Shown here piece after piece: positions 7,954-16,585 of a stretch of 64,000 nt of DNA. The notes under the pieces were generated by a model. The model saw nothing but the letters and a program-made list of their open reading frames with translations. It was not told where the DNA came from and did no database searches. Location of the stretch: positions 67,443 to 131,442 of the forward strand of contig NZ_AOIN01000067.1 of assembly GCF_000337135.1 (NCBI RefSeq). Direction: 5' to 3'. The DNA is from Natrialba chahannaoensis JCM 10990. GTDB lineage: Archaea; Halobacteriota; Halobacteria; Halobacteriales; Natrialbaceae. Positions within the stretch are counted from its first letter, which is position 1. Each line of letters opens with the position of its first letter. The translations under genes and the position numbers were made by a program.

Positions 7954-8793
7954 ATGACAGTCGTCCTCGCCGGCGTCGGTGCCGACAGCACGAATCTTGG
8001 AAGGCTTGCTCCCCTGTACGACGACGGCCACTTCGAGTACGTCCCGATTCCGGAGAAAACGCGCGAGACCACGGAGGCCGAAACGCTCGGCTCGTGGACG
8101 CTGCAACACGACGACCGCACCGCTGCCGATCTCACATCCCGAATCGAACCCCAGCCAGTCCGCGGCGGCGTCGAAACCGTCTCCGGTGACGCGCTCGAGA
8201 ACTGGCCGTTCCATCACGACCCAAATTTCGAGGCGCTGACGTATGGTGAACACCGAACCAGCGGGTACCTGTCGCGACTCAGTGCACTCGAGTCGGGTGA
8301 CGTTGTCGGCTTCTACGCTGGGCTCCGTCGGCCGGACGGTGACCGCGCGCACCGGTATCTCCTCGGGTACTTCACGGTCGACCGGGTCGATGTCGTAACG
8401 CCTGATACGCCTGCAACAGAGCGTGCTGAAATCCTCGCAGCGCATTCGGAGAACGCCCACGCGAAACGTGCTCGAGACGACGGGCTCTATCTGTCGGAGA
8501 AGTCAGTCGTCTTTCTCGACGGTCGGGAACCGGGTGGACTGTTCGATCGGCACCCGATCAGACTCAGCGAGTACGTGGTCAAACCGGGGAACGAGCGCGC
8601 ACAGTACTACCTTCGTGAGGAGGTTGCAGACGAGTTGGCGGTCGTCGAGGGCGGGACAAACATGATGTACAAACCGGCCTACCGGTGTGCGTGCTCGGGC
8701 GAGGAGTTTCGCCAACTGGTTGGTCCACTCAGTGAACGGACGGCGGAAGATGGTATGGTTGACCGATCACAGACGCTGTCTACCGATACGTGA
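7954..8793 (+). CDS. Nucleotide modification associated domain 3 (Nmad3) protein
   Basis: A 279-residue protein that opens with VVLAGVGADSTNLGRLAPLY, the signature start of the Nmad3 family, and has further conserved blocks (FVPIPE-like E-Y-V-P-I-P-E, a G-D-V-V-G-F-Y-A-G-L-R strand, and A-Y-R-C-A-C-S-G near the end). From comparative genomics the family is predicted to take part in synthesis or recognition of modified DNA bases, mostly in phages and mobile elements. Its place 1.7 kb after an integrase fits that view. No thymidylate-synthase-like or glycosylase partner is adjacent. The ATG start is 31 bases after a TTTAAC TATA-like element. The biochemical role is not established. Confidence 0.75.
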   Translation: MTVVLAGVGADSTNLGRLAPLYDDGHFEYVPIPEKTRETTEAETLGSWTLQHDDRTAADLTSRIEPQPVRGGVETVSGDALENWPFHHDPNFEALTYGEHRTSGYLSRLSALESGDVVGFYAGLRRPDGDRAHRYLLGYFTVDRVDVVTPDTPATERAEILAAHSENAHAKRARDDGLYLSEKSVVFLDGREPGGLFDRHPIRLSEYVVKPGNERAQYYLREEVADELAVVEGGTNMMYKPAYRCACSGEEFRQLVGPLSERTAEDGMVDRSQTLSTDT

Positions 8794-8849
8794 ACGACCA
8801 CTGAAAGAATCGGTCAGTTTCTTGTAGCGATCGACCGAAGACCACGCAA

Positions 8850-9416
8850 GTGACCGCAGATAATGCCGACAGCTCGGGACCATCCCGCCACGACCGCATT
8901 CGACGCCACCCGACACCGGGCACACGGAACTCGCTTGCGCACTGGACGTCGGCGAAACATCCGCTCCGCGTCGCGATTAACTACATTTTCGTCTGGCTGG
9001 CTCGCATCTCGCCGAGTCTCCGGCTTCGTCGGTGGTGTCTCCGTCGGATCGGTGTCACCGTCGGCTCCGGCGTCTCCTGGGGGCTCGAGGCGACGCCGGA
9101 TACGTTCTGGCCGGAACTGATCACACTCGAGGACCACGCGATCGTCGGCTACGATGCGACGTTGCTGTGTCACGAATTCCTGCAAGATGAGTACCGGACA
9201 GGAGAGGTCGTCGTCGGTGAACGGGCGATGATCGGGGCGGGCGCGATCGTTCTGCCCGGTGTCGAAATCGGTGCCGACGCGAGCATCGCGGCGAACTCGC
9301 TGGTGACCAAGGATGTCCCCCCGGGGACCACCGTCGCGGGTGTACCTGCACGGCCAATGGGAGGGCACTCGAGTGCCCAGCCGACAGGTGACGACGAGGC
9401 TGATGAATCGGAGTAA
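8850..9416 (+). CDS. Hexapeptide-repeat acyl/acetyltransferase
   Basis: A 188-residue protein starting at GTG. Residues about 25-65 form an amphipathic lead-in (VAINYIFVWLARISPSLRLR), followed by left-handed beta-helix repeats (I-T-L-E-D-H-A-I-V-G, V-V-V-G-E-R-A-M-I-G-A-G-A-I-V-L-P-G-V-E-I). The closing block S-L-V-T-K-D-V-P-P-G-T-T-V-A-G-V-P-A-R-P is typical of the CysE/LacA/xenobiotic acetyltransferase group. It transfers an acetyl or acyl group from CoA to an unknown acceptor such as a sugar. It lies 56 bases after the Nmad3 gene in the same direction and may be cotranscribed. Confidence 0.85.
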   Translation: MTADNADSSGPSRHDRIRRHPTPGTRNSLAHWTSAKHPLRVAINYIFVWLARISPSLRLRRWCLRRIGVTVGSGVSWGLEATPDTFWPELITLEDHAIVGYDATLLCHEFLQDEYRTGEVVVGERAMIGAGAIVLPGVEIGADASIAANSLVTKDVPPGTTVAGVPARPMGGHSSAQPTGDDEADESE

Positions 9417-9435
9417 GGGCGAGTTTGTGTGTGGA

Positions 9436-9710
9436 CGGGTTAGTGTACGAGGCTGTGAGGGCAGGGCGGGTTAGTGTACGAGAGCGTGTCAGTGCATGTC
9501 TTGCCGTCGTGTACTGAAGTGGGTCTACCAGAAGGGGAGAACGAACCGAATGGCAGAGATACCGCTCTCGTCCAGTGAGTCAGACGTAAAAAGACACGTC
9601 GAGTTCGTGCTCGGTTCTGGGCTGGTTCTGATTCGAAATCGAGCTCGGGTTCGAGGTCGATCCGTGCTCAAGTTCGAGTTCGAGTTCGAGTTCGAATCTG
9701 TATTCCGATT
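9436..9710. repeat. Short direct repeats and GTTCGA tract
   Basis: CGGGTTAGTGTACGAG occurs twice (about 9436 and 9468), and at 9680-9704 GTTCGA is repeated four times inside a wider GTTCG-rich stretch. Together they fill most of the 335-base gap between the acyltransferase and the end of ndh. Frames through the tract encode only simple repeats, and I see no gene. Confidence 0.5.
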
Positions 9711-9751
9711 CAGACTATCGTGTCCGTATCCATCTCCGCATTCCTGCTCGT

Positions 9752-10921
9752 CTACAGCGAGGACCAGGACTTGCGGGCTTCGTTCCAGGAGGTAACACTG
9801 GCGATCCACTTGGCAGCGATCATCTTCTTCAGGTTCTTCGCGGGGAAGCCGCCGAAAGTGCCGACGGGCAGCGAGACGCCAAAGGCCGGTTTGACCTCGT
9901 GGGCGACAGCCTTGTCACCGACGGAGACGACGGTTCCTTTGTCCTCGTACTCCCAGGTCTTGAGCGGGCGGTTCTCGATCGCACGCGAAATGTTTTCACC
10001 GACAACCTCTGCCGCCTGCCAGGCGGCCTGAGCCGTTGGCGGTGCAGGGCGGTCACCTTGGTCGATCAGCGCCGAGTCGCCGATCGAGAACACGTTCTCT
10101 TCGGTGGTCTGGAAGTTTGCCTCCACGTTGACGCGGTTGTGTTCTTTCTCAAGTTCGGCGTCGTCGAGTGCATCGCGGCCCGTGATGCCGCCGGTCCAGA
10201 TGAGGACGTCGTGTTCGAGTGGTTCGCCCTCGTCGAACTCGATGACGTCGTCTTTGGCCTCCGTGATCGGATCGTCCGTGTGGATGCGGACGCCGGCGTC
10301 CTCGAGGAGGTCGCGCAGTGCCTGCTGGATTTCGGGGTCGTTCCCAGGGAAAATCTCGTCGAGCGCTTCGACGAGGTGAATCTCGATCGGGGCGCGGTGG
10401 TTGTCGCGGAACTCAGCGATTTCGCCCGCGGTCTGGATGCCGGAGAGACCGGCACCGCCGACGACGACCTGCGCGGGCTCGCCGCGGGTCGCGTCCTGGC
10501 TGGCCTGCGTAACCTCGTCGTGGATTTCCATGGCGTCGTCGAGGCTTTTCAGGGTGAGCGAGTGCTCTTCGAGACCGGGAATGCCGTAGTAGGCGGTCTG
10601 GCTACCCAGTGCAACAAGTACGTAGTCGTAGTCGACATCGTCGCCCTCGGCGAGTTCGACGACCTGTTCGTCGACATCAAGCCCGACGACATCGTCCTGG
10701 ATGAACCGGGTCGACGGATCAGCAATCTGGTCGACTGGGAATGTGATATCCGATCGAGCATCCGGGTCACGGACGACGCGGTGGGCCTCGTGGAGAACGA
10801 GATGGTAGTCCACGTCAGCGATCCAGGTTAGTCGCGCGCTGCCACCGAGTTCCGACTGCAACTTGGCAATCGCACCGGTACCGGCGTATCCAGCACCGAG
10901 CACGACGACGTTCTCAGTCAT
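9752..10921 (-). CDS. ndh: Type II NADH dehydrogenase (NDH-2)
   Basis: A 389-residue FAD-dependent pyridine nucleotide oxidoreductase. The FAD-binding fold starts with VVVLGAGYAGTGAIAKL, and the NAD-binding Rossmann motif is VVVGGAGLSGIQTAGEI near residue 165. The second FAD motif is S-I-G-D-S-A-L near residue 295, followed by P-P-T-A-Q-A-A. The C-terminal P-A-K-N-L-K-K-M-I-A-A-K-W-I segment is the amphipathic membrane-binding region. It passes electrons from NADH to menaquinone without pumping protons, at the inner face of the membrane. I chose the ATG at 10921 because the Rossmann strand starts right after it. It is divergent from the DtxR-type regulator and may share its promoter region. 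Confidence 0.9.
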   Translation of the reverse strand: MTENVVVLGAGYAGTGAIAKLQSELGGSARLTWIADVDYHLVLHEAHRVVRDPDARSDITFPVDQIADPSTRFIQDDVVGLDVDEQVVELAEGDDVDYDYVLVALGSQTAYYGIPGLEEHSLTLKSLDDAMEIHDEVTQASQDATRGEPAQVVVGGAGLSGIQTAGEIAEFRDNHRAPIEIHLVEALDEIFPGNDPEIQQALRDLLEDAGVRIHTDDPITEAKDDVIEFDEGEPLEHDVLIWTGGITGRDALDDAELEKEHNRVNVEANFQTTEENVFSIGDSALIDQGDRPAPPTAQAAWQAAEVVGENISRAIENRPLKTWEYEDKGTVVSVGDKAVAHEVKPAFGVSLPVGTFGGFPAKNLKKMIAAKWIASVTSWNEARKSWSSL

Positions 10922-11077
10922 ACGACACACTCTGAAACACTACGATACAAAGGTGTTGGAACTCGTGTCTGTGTGGGTTATGCTGGCACACACGAGTGGT
11001 GACAGTTGCTGCCGGTCGAAGTGACCACCACAGCGCTACACACTCACACCACAACTGGCACGTCGACAGGTTTAGGG

Positions 11078-11091
11078 TTAGACGGGTCTAA
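11078..11091. promoter_or_regulatory. DtxR-type palindromic operator (autoregulation)
   Basis: TTAGACGGGTCTAA is a near-perfect palindrome (6+2+6) ending 11 bases before the ATG of the DtxR-family regulator. The TTAG...CTAA form is that of operators of archaeal metal-dependent DtxR/SirR/Idr regulators. Its position over the likely transcription start predicts repression of the regulator by itself. Related palindromes lie at 11889-11947 and 22464-22480. Confidence 0.7.
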
Positions 11092-11102
11092 AACCGAATA
11101 AG

Positions 11103-11783
11103 ATGATGCTGAGCGACGTGATGGAGGACTACCTCAAGGCGATCTATCAGCTTCAGCGCGACCACGACGAACGGATCAAAACATCCGAAATCGCAGAAGC
11201 GCTCGACGTCACGTCGCCGACAGTCACCAGCATGCTCGAGAAGCTAGAGGACCGCGGGCTCGTCGACCGCGAAAAGTACCGCGGGGTCACGCTCACCGAT
11301 GAGGGTGAAACGGTCGCACTCGAGGTCGTCCGTCACCATCGACTCCTCGAAGCGTATCTCACAGAGCACCTCGATTACGACTGGTCGGAGGTCCACGCCG
11401 AAGCGGACCGCCTCGAACACCACATCAGCGAGGATTTCGAACAGCGCGTTGCGGACGCGCTCGGCCAGCCGACAGTCGACCCCCACGGGTCGCCGATTCC
11501 GAGTGCAGACCTCGAACCACCGGACCGACCCAATGGCGAGTCCGTCACTGAGTTCTCGGAAGGTGACATCGTCGTGGTCGAGGAGGTTGCCGACCGTGAT
11601 CCGGAGGTCCTCTCGTACCTCGCAGACCACGGTGTCGAACCGGGTGTCGAACTCGAGATTCTTGAGGTCGCACCCTTTGGTATGGTAACCGCGCGCTCAA
11701 GTACAAGCGAAGACGATGTTTCGCTTCCGGAGGGTGTTGCCCATCACGTTCGCGTCACCTCACCGGTCGAAGCCGAGTCCTAG
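11103..11783 (+). CDS. DtxR/SirR-family metal-dependent transcriptional regulator
   Basis: A 226-residue repressor. Residues 1-65 are the winged helix (DVTSPTVTSMLEKLEDRGLV as the recognition region). Residues about 75-135 form the dimerisation and metal-binding domain with the His/Glu ligands in R-H-H-R-L-L-E-A-Y and A-D-R-L-E-H-H. Residues about 150-225 form an SH3-like FeoA domain. In this family Mn(II) or Fe(II) binding switches on repression of metal uptake. The palindrome right before its own start and two more before the ZIP transporter next door make autoregulation and control of that transporter likely. The sequence does not tell whether iron or manganese is sensed. Confidence 0.9.
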   Translation: MMLSDVMEDYLKAIYQLQRDHDERIKTSEIAEALDVTSPTVTSMLEKLEDRGLVDREKYRGVTLTDEGETVALEVVRHHRLLEAYLTEHLDYDWSEVHAEADRLEHHISEDFEQRVADALGQPTVDPHGSPIPSADLEPPDRPNGESVTEFSEGDIVVVEEVADRDPEVLSYLADHGVEPGVELEILEVAPFGMVTARSSTSEDDVSLPEGVAHHVRVTSPVEAES

Positions 11784-11888
11784 CCTCCGTTCCACACCGC
11801 GTCCGCGAGCCGTTTTTCCCGTTCCTCACCGCTACTTGGCTGTTTACCCGCTACCCTGGCCCAAGTAGGAACCTGTCTCGCCAGTAGA

Positions 11889-11947
11889 TTAGACCGTATC
11901 TAATTGAGTATTCGGTGGGTAAACTACAAGTTTAGGGGCATCTAAAC
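11889..11947. promoter_or_regulatory. Two DtxR-type palindromes before the ZIP transporter
   Basis: TTAGACCGTATCTAA (11889-11903) and GTTTAGGGGCATCTAAAC (11930-11947) both keep the TTAG...CTAA core found before the neighbouring regulator. They lie 46-104 bases before the transporter GTG, where a promoter is expected. Two sites 41 bases apart suggest cooperative binding. Control by the DtxR-type protein encoded just upstream is a strong inference. Confidence 0.65.
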
Positions 11948-11992
11948 ATCTATCAATGGTATTTCAATCAGTGGTACTGAGGGGGATCACTC

Positions 11993-12958
11993 GTGAGTGA
12001 CGATATCTATGATCGGGTCCCACGATGGGTTCTTGCCGTCGGTCCCGTCGCCATTCTTATCGCGGTTTTCGGCTTGCTGTATCTCACATCGCCGTTTGGT
12101 GACCTCTCTGGCGTCGAGGAAGCGAGTACACTTGAGATCCTCTGGATGCTGGCGATCATCGGATCGATTGCGGGGATTATTCCGGTCGCGATCGGAATGC
12201 TCTGGTTTCCCTTCATCCGCGACCTTGATCCACGGTATCTTCACGCCTTCCTGGCGCTTGCCGGCGGTGTGCTCGCGTTCATCGCGGTCGAGATGGCCGA
12301 AGACCTGATCTTTGACTACGGCGTCGAGGTCCCAGACACGACGCTTGCTGGCGTTGCCGTCGGCGGGTCGACCCTCGCTGCAGTAACCGCAATTATCGGC
12401 GTTGGCGGAACGTTCGCCATCATGTACGCCGCGAGTGAGTGGCGTCAACGCAAGGCAGCAGCAAGCGAGAAGAGCGGCCTCGAGATCGCCTATCTCGTCG
12501 CACTCGCACTTGGACTGCACAGCATCGGCGAGGGGCTGGGTATTGGTGTTGCCTACATTCAGGGCGACGCTACGCTGCTCATGCTGCTCGTGCTGGCGTT
12601 CGTTATGCACAACGTGATGGAGGGTCCGACTGTCGTCGCTGCCGTCGCCCGGGACAGAGCGACGCCGCCGCTGCGACACTTCGCTGCAATGGGCATCATC
12701 GCCGGCGGTCCGGTTATCCTCGGCGGCTGGCTTGGCAGCTTCGCCCAGTCGAACATTCTCGCTGTCCTCTGTTTCGCGATCGCGATCGGCGCGATTCTCC
12801 AGGTGCTCATCGAGGTCGCAGACCTCATCCGATTCGACGCTGAGGATATCCTTACCCGAACCAACACGGCGACGTTCTGTATCGGGTTCGCCCTCATGTT
12901 CCTGCTCGAGGACGTTCTCGTTGACGTGCTTCTCGAGGGCTGGCTGATTCCGGTCTGA
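11993..12958 (+). CDS. ZIP-family divalent metal transporter
   Basis: A 321-residue membrane protein with about eight hydrophobic helices. The metal-site motifs of the ZIP family are visible: ALGLHSIGEGLGIG on TM4 and FVMHNVMEGPTVV on TM5, plus V-E-M-A-E-D in TM2. ZIP proteins carry Zn(II), Mn(II) or Fe(II) into the cytosol. I chose the GTG at 11993, which has a purine-rich GAGGGGGAT 5-12 bases before it. It follows the DtxR-type regulator in the same direction but has its own promoter with two palindromes, so it probably responds to metal sufficiency. Mn or Fe is the likeliest cargo given the regulator. Confidence 0.88.
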   Translation: MSDDIYDRVPRWVLAVGPVAILIAVFGLLYLTSPFGDLSGVEEASTLEILWMLAIIGSIAGIIPVAIGMLWFPFIRDLDPRYLHAFLALAGGVLAFIAVEMAEDLIFDYGVEVPDTTLAGVAVGGSTLAAVTAIIGVGGTFAIMYAASEWRQRKAAASEKSGLEIAYLVALALGLHSIGEGLGIGVAYIQGDATLLMLLVLAFVMHNVMEGPTVVAAVARDRATPPLRHFAAMGIIAGGPVILGGWLGSFAQSNILAVLCFAIAIGAILQVLIEVADLIRFDAEDILTRTNTATFCIGFALMFLLEDVLVDVLLEGWLIPV

Positions 12959-13157
12959 GTCGGTTTCGTTCTGTCCTTCGCGTAACGCCTTCTACTTCCC
13001 TCACTGGGTGTCCGCCCGACCACGTCACCGCCCGTAGTCACTCCTGACACTGGCCCATTGCGACGCTGCGTCATTGTCGTTCGATCCCACGTCAAAACAC
13101 TGCCACTACCCGACCGTACCCGTCGGGTTTAAGGAATCCAATTACGAATAATTCAGT

Positions 13158-13691
13158 ATGTCATCAATCGAACTGACCCCCAGTCAGAAGAAAATCCTTC
13201 GCGCGCTCACAAATCTCCACAAAGAGTCCGAAGATGCCATCAAAGGTGAAGACATTGCCGAACAGGTAGACCGCAATCCCGGCACCATCCGCAACCAGAT
13301 GCAGAGTCTCAAAGCCCTCCAGCTCGTCGAGGGCGTCCCCGGGCCGAAAGGTGGCTACAAGCCAACCGCTGCCGCCTTCGAAGCTCTCGAGATCCAGCAG
13401 ATGGACGACCCCGCTTCGGTCCCACTCGAGCACGAGGGCGAACCGGTTACCGACGTTATCGTCGAAGAGATCGACCTCTCGAGTGTCCATCATCCAGAAC
13501 TCTGCCGTGCAGAGATCCACATGCAGGGGGCGATCAGCGGGATTCACGAGGACGACGAGGTTACCGTCGGTCCGACGCCGCTTTCGAAGCTCGTTATCGA
13601 CGGCCGCGTCGACGGCAAGGACGATACGAACAATATCCTCATCCTGCGCATCGAGGATATGATTGCGCCGGCCGAAGAACCCGAGCACTGA
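13158..13691 (+). CDS. Winged-helix regulator of the COG2524 type
   Basis: A 177-residue protein. The N-terminal half is a winged helix (L-T-P-S-Q-K-K-I-L-R-A-L, recognition segment RNPGTIRNQMQSLKALQLV, wing G-P-K-G-G-Y-K-P-T), like the DNA-binding part of archaeal regulators that elsewhere carry CBS domains. Here the C-terminal half has no CBS repeat but a compact beta domain of about 85 residues (D-V-I-V-E-E-I-D-L to I-L-R-I-E-D-M-I) that could be a ligand-binding or dimerisation domain. It stands alone with its own AT-rich promoter. The target genes are unknown. Confidence 0.8.
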   Translation: MSSIELTPSQKKILRALTNLHKESEDAIKGEDIAEQVDRNPGTIRNQMQSLKALQLVEGVPGPKGGYKPTAAAFEALEIQQMDDPASVPLEHEGEPVTDVIVEEIDLSSVHHPELCRAEIHMQGAISGIHEDDEVTVGPTPLSKLVIDGRVDGKDDTNNILILRIEDMIAPAEEPEH

Positions 13692-13800
13692 GGGGTCACA
13701 GTCGCATCTGTTCTCTCATCTGCTGTTTTCTCGTTTCAGATAGCGGTGCCACTGAGTTGATTACGAACGATTTCCGACGAGGAGCCGCTATTTACGGAGA

Positions 13801-13838
13801 GTCAAGGAGACAGCCCTTCAGGGCGGGGAGGATGTCAA
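13801..13838 (+). mobile_element. Relic of an IS200/IS605-family right end
   Basis: GTCAAGGAGACAGCCCTTCA followed by GGGCGGGGAGGATGTCA is the kind of short hairpin-bearing tail (GCCCT/AGGGC) that closes haloarchaeal IS605/IS1341 elements, but no transposase sequence precedes it. The surrounding 13692-14037 gap also has a GTT microsatellite at 13906-13925 and no gene. Confidence 0.4.
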
Positions 13839-14037
13839 AGTGAACTGCGCTGTTGGTGACTGGAAACGAACCGCTATTGGTTCACTGTCGTTACCACACG
13901 ATGTGGTGTTGTTGTTGTTGTTGTTCGCCCGGTCCCAAAAACAGCGATCAGGCTGGTTTATGCATTGGCAGTGATTAAAGACGCTGAATGGGCTTGATTC
14001 AGCTGATTCAGTCCACTCTGTCTGAATTCAGCCTGCG

Positions 14038-16572
14038 TTAGTTGGCTGTGTCCGCTTCAACTGTCTCAGCGTCTTCATCCTCGTCTTCATCTTCGTCATC
14101 ATCTTCGTCATCGGCTTCACTCACCGCAGCCGGAATGACATCGACGCTGGCGACCGCATCGCCGTCTTCGACATCCATCACGATCACGCCCATGGTATTA
14201 CGCCCGACCGTCGAAACCTCGTCGACGCGGGTGCGTACGATCTGGCCGCGCTCGCTCATCATCACCAGCTGGTCGTCTGCCGCGACCGCCTTCGCGGTCG
14301 TGACGGGACCGTTTCGCTCGCCGGTCTTGATGTCGATCAGTCCCTTGCCGTAGCGAGACTGGGTGCGATACTCAGAGAGCGGTGTCCGCTTCCCGTAGCC
14401 GTTCTGTGTCACCGTCAGCAGATTCTGCTCGTCGCCCTCGTCAGTCGCGACCAGCCCAGCCACGGCGTCATCGCCCTGGAGGTCGATGCCGTTGACTCCG
14501 CGAGCGTTGCGGCCCATCGCCCTGACTTCGTCCTCGTCGAACCGAATGGTCATGCCGTTCTCGCTGGCGATGACGAGGTCTTTGGTGCCGTCGGTGACCT
14601 CGACGTCGACGAGTTCGTCACCCTCCTGCAAGTCGGCTGCGATGATTCCGGTCGATCGGATGTTGTCGAACTCCGAGCCGGCGGTTCGCTTCACGTAGCC
14701 GTGTCGGGTCGCCATCGTGACGAACTCGTCGTCGCCGAAGGCGTCGGTGTCGACGATTGCCGTGATATCCTCACCGGAGTCGAGATCGAGGATATTGACT
14801 GCGGACTTCCCGCGGGCCGTGCGGCCCATCTCGGGAATTTCGTAGGTCTTGAGCTGATAGACTTTGCCCTGGTTCGTAAAGCAGAGCAGGTAGTCGTGTG
14901 TGTTCGCTCGGAAGACCGTCGCGACACGGTCATCTTCTTTGACATCAGCGCCGATGATCCCCTTGCCGCCCCGGCCCTGGGGATCGAACTGGTTGATTGG
15001 CATCCGCTTGACGTAGTCGTCTTCGGTCATGACGACGAACACCTCCTCCTCTGGAATGAGATCCTCGTGAGTGACCGTCCCCTGGTCCTCGATAATCGAG
15101 GTCCGACGGTCGTCGTCGTACTCGTCTTTGATCTCGCGGAGTTCCTCCTTGATGACCGAGAGCAGTTCCTGCTCGCTTTCGAGAATCGTCGTCAGGCGCT
15201 CGATCTCGGCCTGAACATCCTCGTACTCGTCCTCAATCTCCGCGGCTTCCATCGAGGTGAGGCTACCAAGTTGCATTCGGACGATGTGAGTCGCCTGTTC
15301 CTCGGAGAAGTCGTACGCTTCCTGCAGCGCCGCTTTCGCATCATCGCGCGTCTCGCTGTTGCGGATCAGATCGACGACATCCTCTGCGTTCTCGACGGCC
15401 TTCAGCCGGCCTTCGAGAATGTGTGCGCGGTCCTCGGCCTCCGTGAGATCGTACTCGCTGCGCCGACGAACAACCTCGCGGCGGTGGGCGATGTACTCCT
15501 CTAAGGTCTCCTTCAGCGACAGCACCTGTGGCTGGCCGTCGACTAGCGCGAGGTTGATGACACCGAAGGTTTTCTCGAGGTGGTTCTCGAGTAGCTTGTT
15601 CTTCACGACCTCGACGTTCGCGCCGCGCTTGCACTCGACGACGATGCGGACGCCGTCGCGGTCGGACTCGTCGCGCAGGTCCGAGATTCCCTCGATATCG
15701 CCCTCGGTGACGTCCTCGGCGATGCGCTCGACGAGACGAGCCTTGTTCTCCTGGTAGGGCAGTTCGGTGATGACGATGCGCTCGCGCCCGTTTTTCCACT
15801 CCTCGACCTCGAACTCGGCACGCACACGAATGCGCCCGCGGCCGGTCTTGTACGCCGAGTAGATGGCGTCGCGGCCGACGATGTTCGCTCCGGTCGGAAA
15901 GTCGGGACCCTTGACGTGCTCCATCAGGTCCTCGACCGTTGCGTCGGGGTCATCGATCAGTTCGATCGTCGCGTCGATGACCTCACCGAGGTTGTGCGGC
16001 GGAATGTTGGTCGACATTCCGACGGCGATCCCTGAGGAGCCGTTGACCAGCAGGTTCGGGAACGCCGACGGAAGGACGTCCGGTTCCTGCAGACGGTCGT
16101 CGTAGTTCGACGAGAAATCGACCGTATCCTTGTCGATGTCCTCGAGTAGCTCCTCGGAGACGGCGGCCATCCGGGCCTCAGTGTACCGGGGCGCTGCGGC
16201 CGGGTCGCCGTCCATGGAGCCGAAGTTCCCCTGCCCGTCCACGAGCGGGTAGCGCATCGAGAAGTCCTGAGCCATGCGGACCAGGGTATCGTAGATCGCG
16301 CTGTCGCCGTGGGGGTGGTAGTCACCCATCGTCTCCCCGACGATCGAGGAGGACTTGCGGTGGGACGACCGCGAGGTGACGCCCATCTCGTGCATCGCAT
16401 ACAGGATGCGCCGATGGACGGGTTTCAGGCCGTCACGGACGTCTGGGAGAGCACGACCCGCGATGACGGACATCGCGTAGTCAATGTAGCTCTGTTCCAT
16501 CTCGTCTTCGATGCGGACGTTTTCGACCGCACGAGCCTCTACGTCTGTCGGATCGGGTACGTCTGAACTCAT
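14038..16572 (-). CDS. gyrA: DNA gyrase subunit A
   Basis: An 844-residue type IIA topoisomerase subunit that cuts and rejoins DNA to introduce negative supercoils. The N-terminal breakage-reunion domain contains [20 protein letters not shown] near residue 40, and the active-site Tyr stands in [10 protein letters not shown] near residue 130. The C-terminal beta-pinwheel has the GyrA box form (Q-G-R-G-G-K-G-I and related G-R-x-A-R-G-K repeats). A Glu/Asp run of about 25 residues ends the protein, as often in haloarchaea. It follows gyrB by 13 bases and is surely cotranscribed with it. Confidence 0.98.
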   Translation of the reverse strand: MSSDVPDPTDVEARAVENVRIEDEMEQSYIDYAMSVIAGRALPDVRDGLKPVHRRILYAMHEMGVTSRSSHRKSSSIVGETMGDYHPHGDSAIYDTLVRMAQDFSMRYPLVDGQGNFGSMDGDPAAAPRYTEARMAAVSEELLEDIDKDTVDFSSNYDDRLQEPDVLPSAFPNLLVNGSSGIAVGMSTNIPPHNLGEVIDATIELIDDPDATVEDLMEHVKGPDFPTGANIVGRDAIYSAYKTGRGRIRVRAEFEVEEWKNGRERIVITELPYQENKARLVERIAEDVTEGDIEGISDLRDESDRDGVRIVVECKRGANVEVVKNKLLENHLEKTFGVINLALVDGQPQVLSLKETLEEYIAHRREVVRRRSEYDLTEAEDRAHILEGRLKAVENAEDVVDLIRNSETRDDAKAALQEAYDFSEEQATHIVRMQLGSLTSMEAAEIEDEYEDVQAEIERLTTILESEQELLSVIKEELREIKDEYDDDRRTSIIEDQGTVTHEDLIPEEEVFVVMTEDDYVKRMPINQFDPQGRGGKGIIGADVKEDDRVATVFRANTHDYLLCFTNQGKVYQLKTYEIPEMGRTARGKSAVNILDLDSGEDITAIVDTDAFGDDEFVTMATRHGYVKRTAGSEFDNIRSTGIIAADLQEGDELVDVEVTDGTKDLVIASENGMTIRFDEDEVRAMGRNARGVNGIDLQGDDAVAGLVATDEGDEQNLLTVTQNGYGKRTPLSEYRTQSRYGKGLIDIKTGERNGPVTTAKAVAADDQLVMMSERGQIVRTRVDEVSTVGRNTMGVIVMDVEDGDAVASVDVIPAAVSEADDEDDDEDEDEDEDAETVEADTAN

Positions 16573-16585
16573 GTCTGTCTCACCA

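Noticed and set aside
9525-9809. Overlapping frames through the GTTCGA repeats
   Set aside because: They encode only simple Asn-Ser or Phe-Glu repeats, overlap the ndh end and lack any family feature.
9899-10831. Plus-strand open frame of 310 codons
   Set aside because: It lies entirely antisense to ndh, which has clear FAD and NAD motifs.
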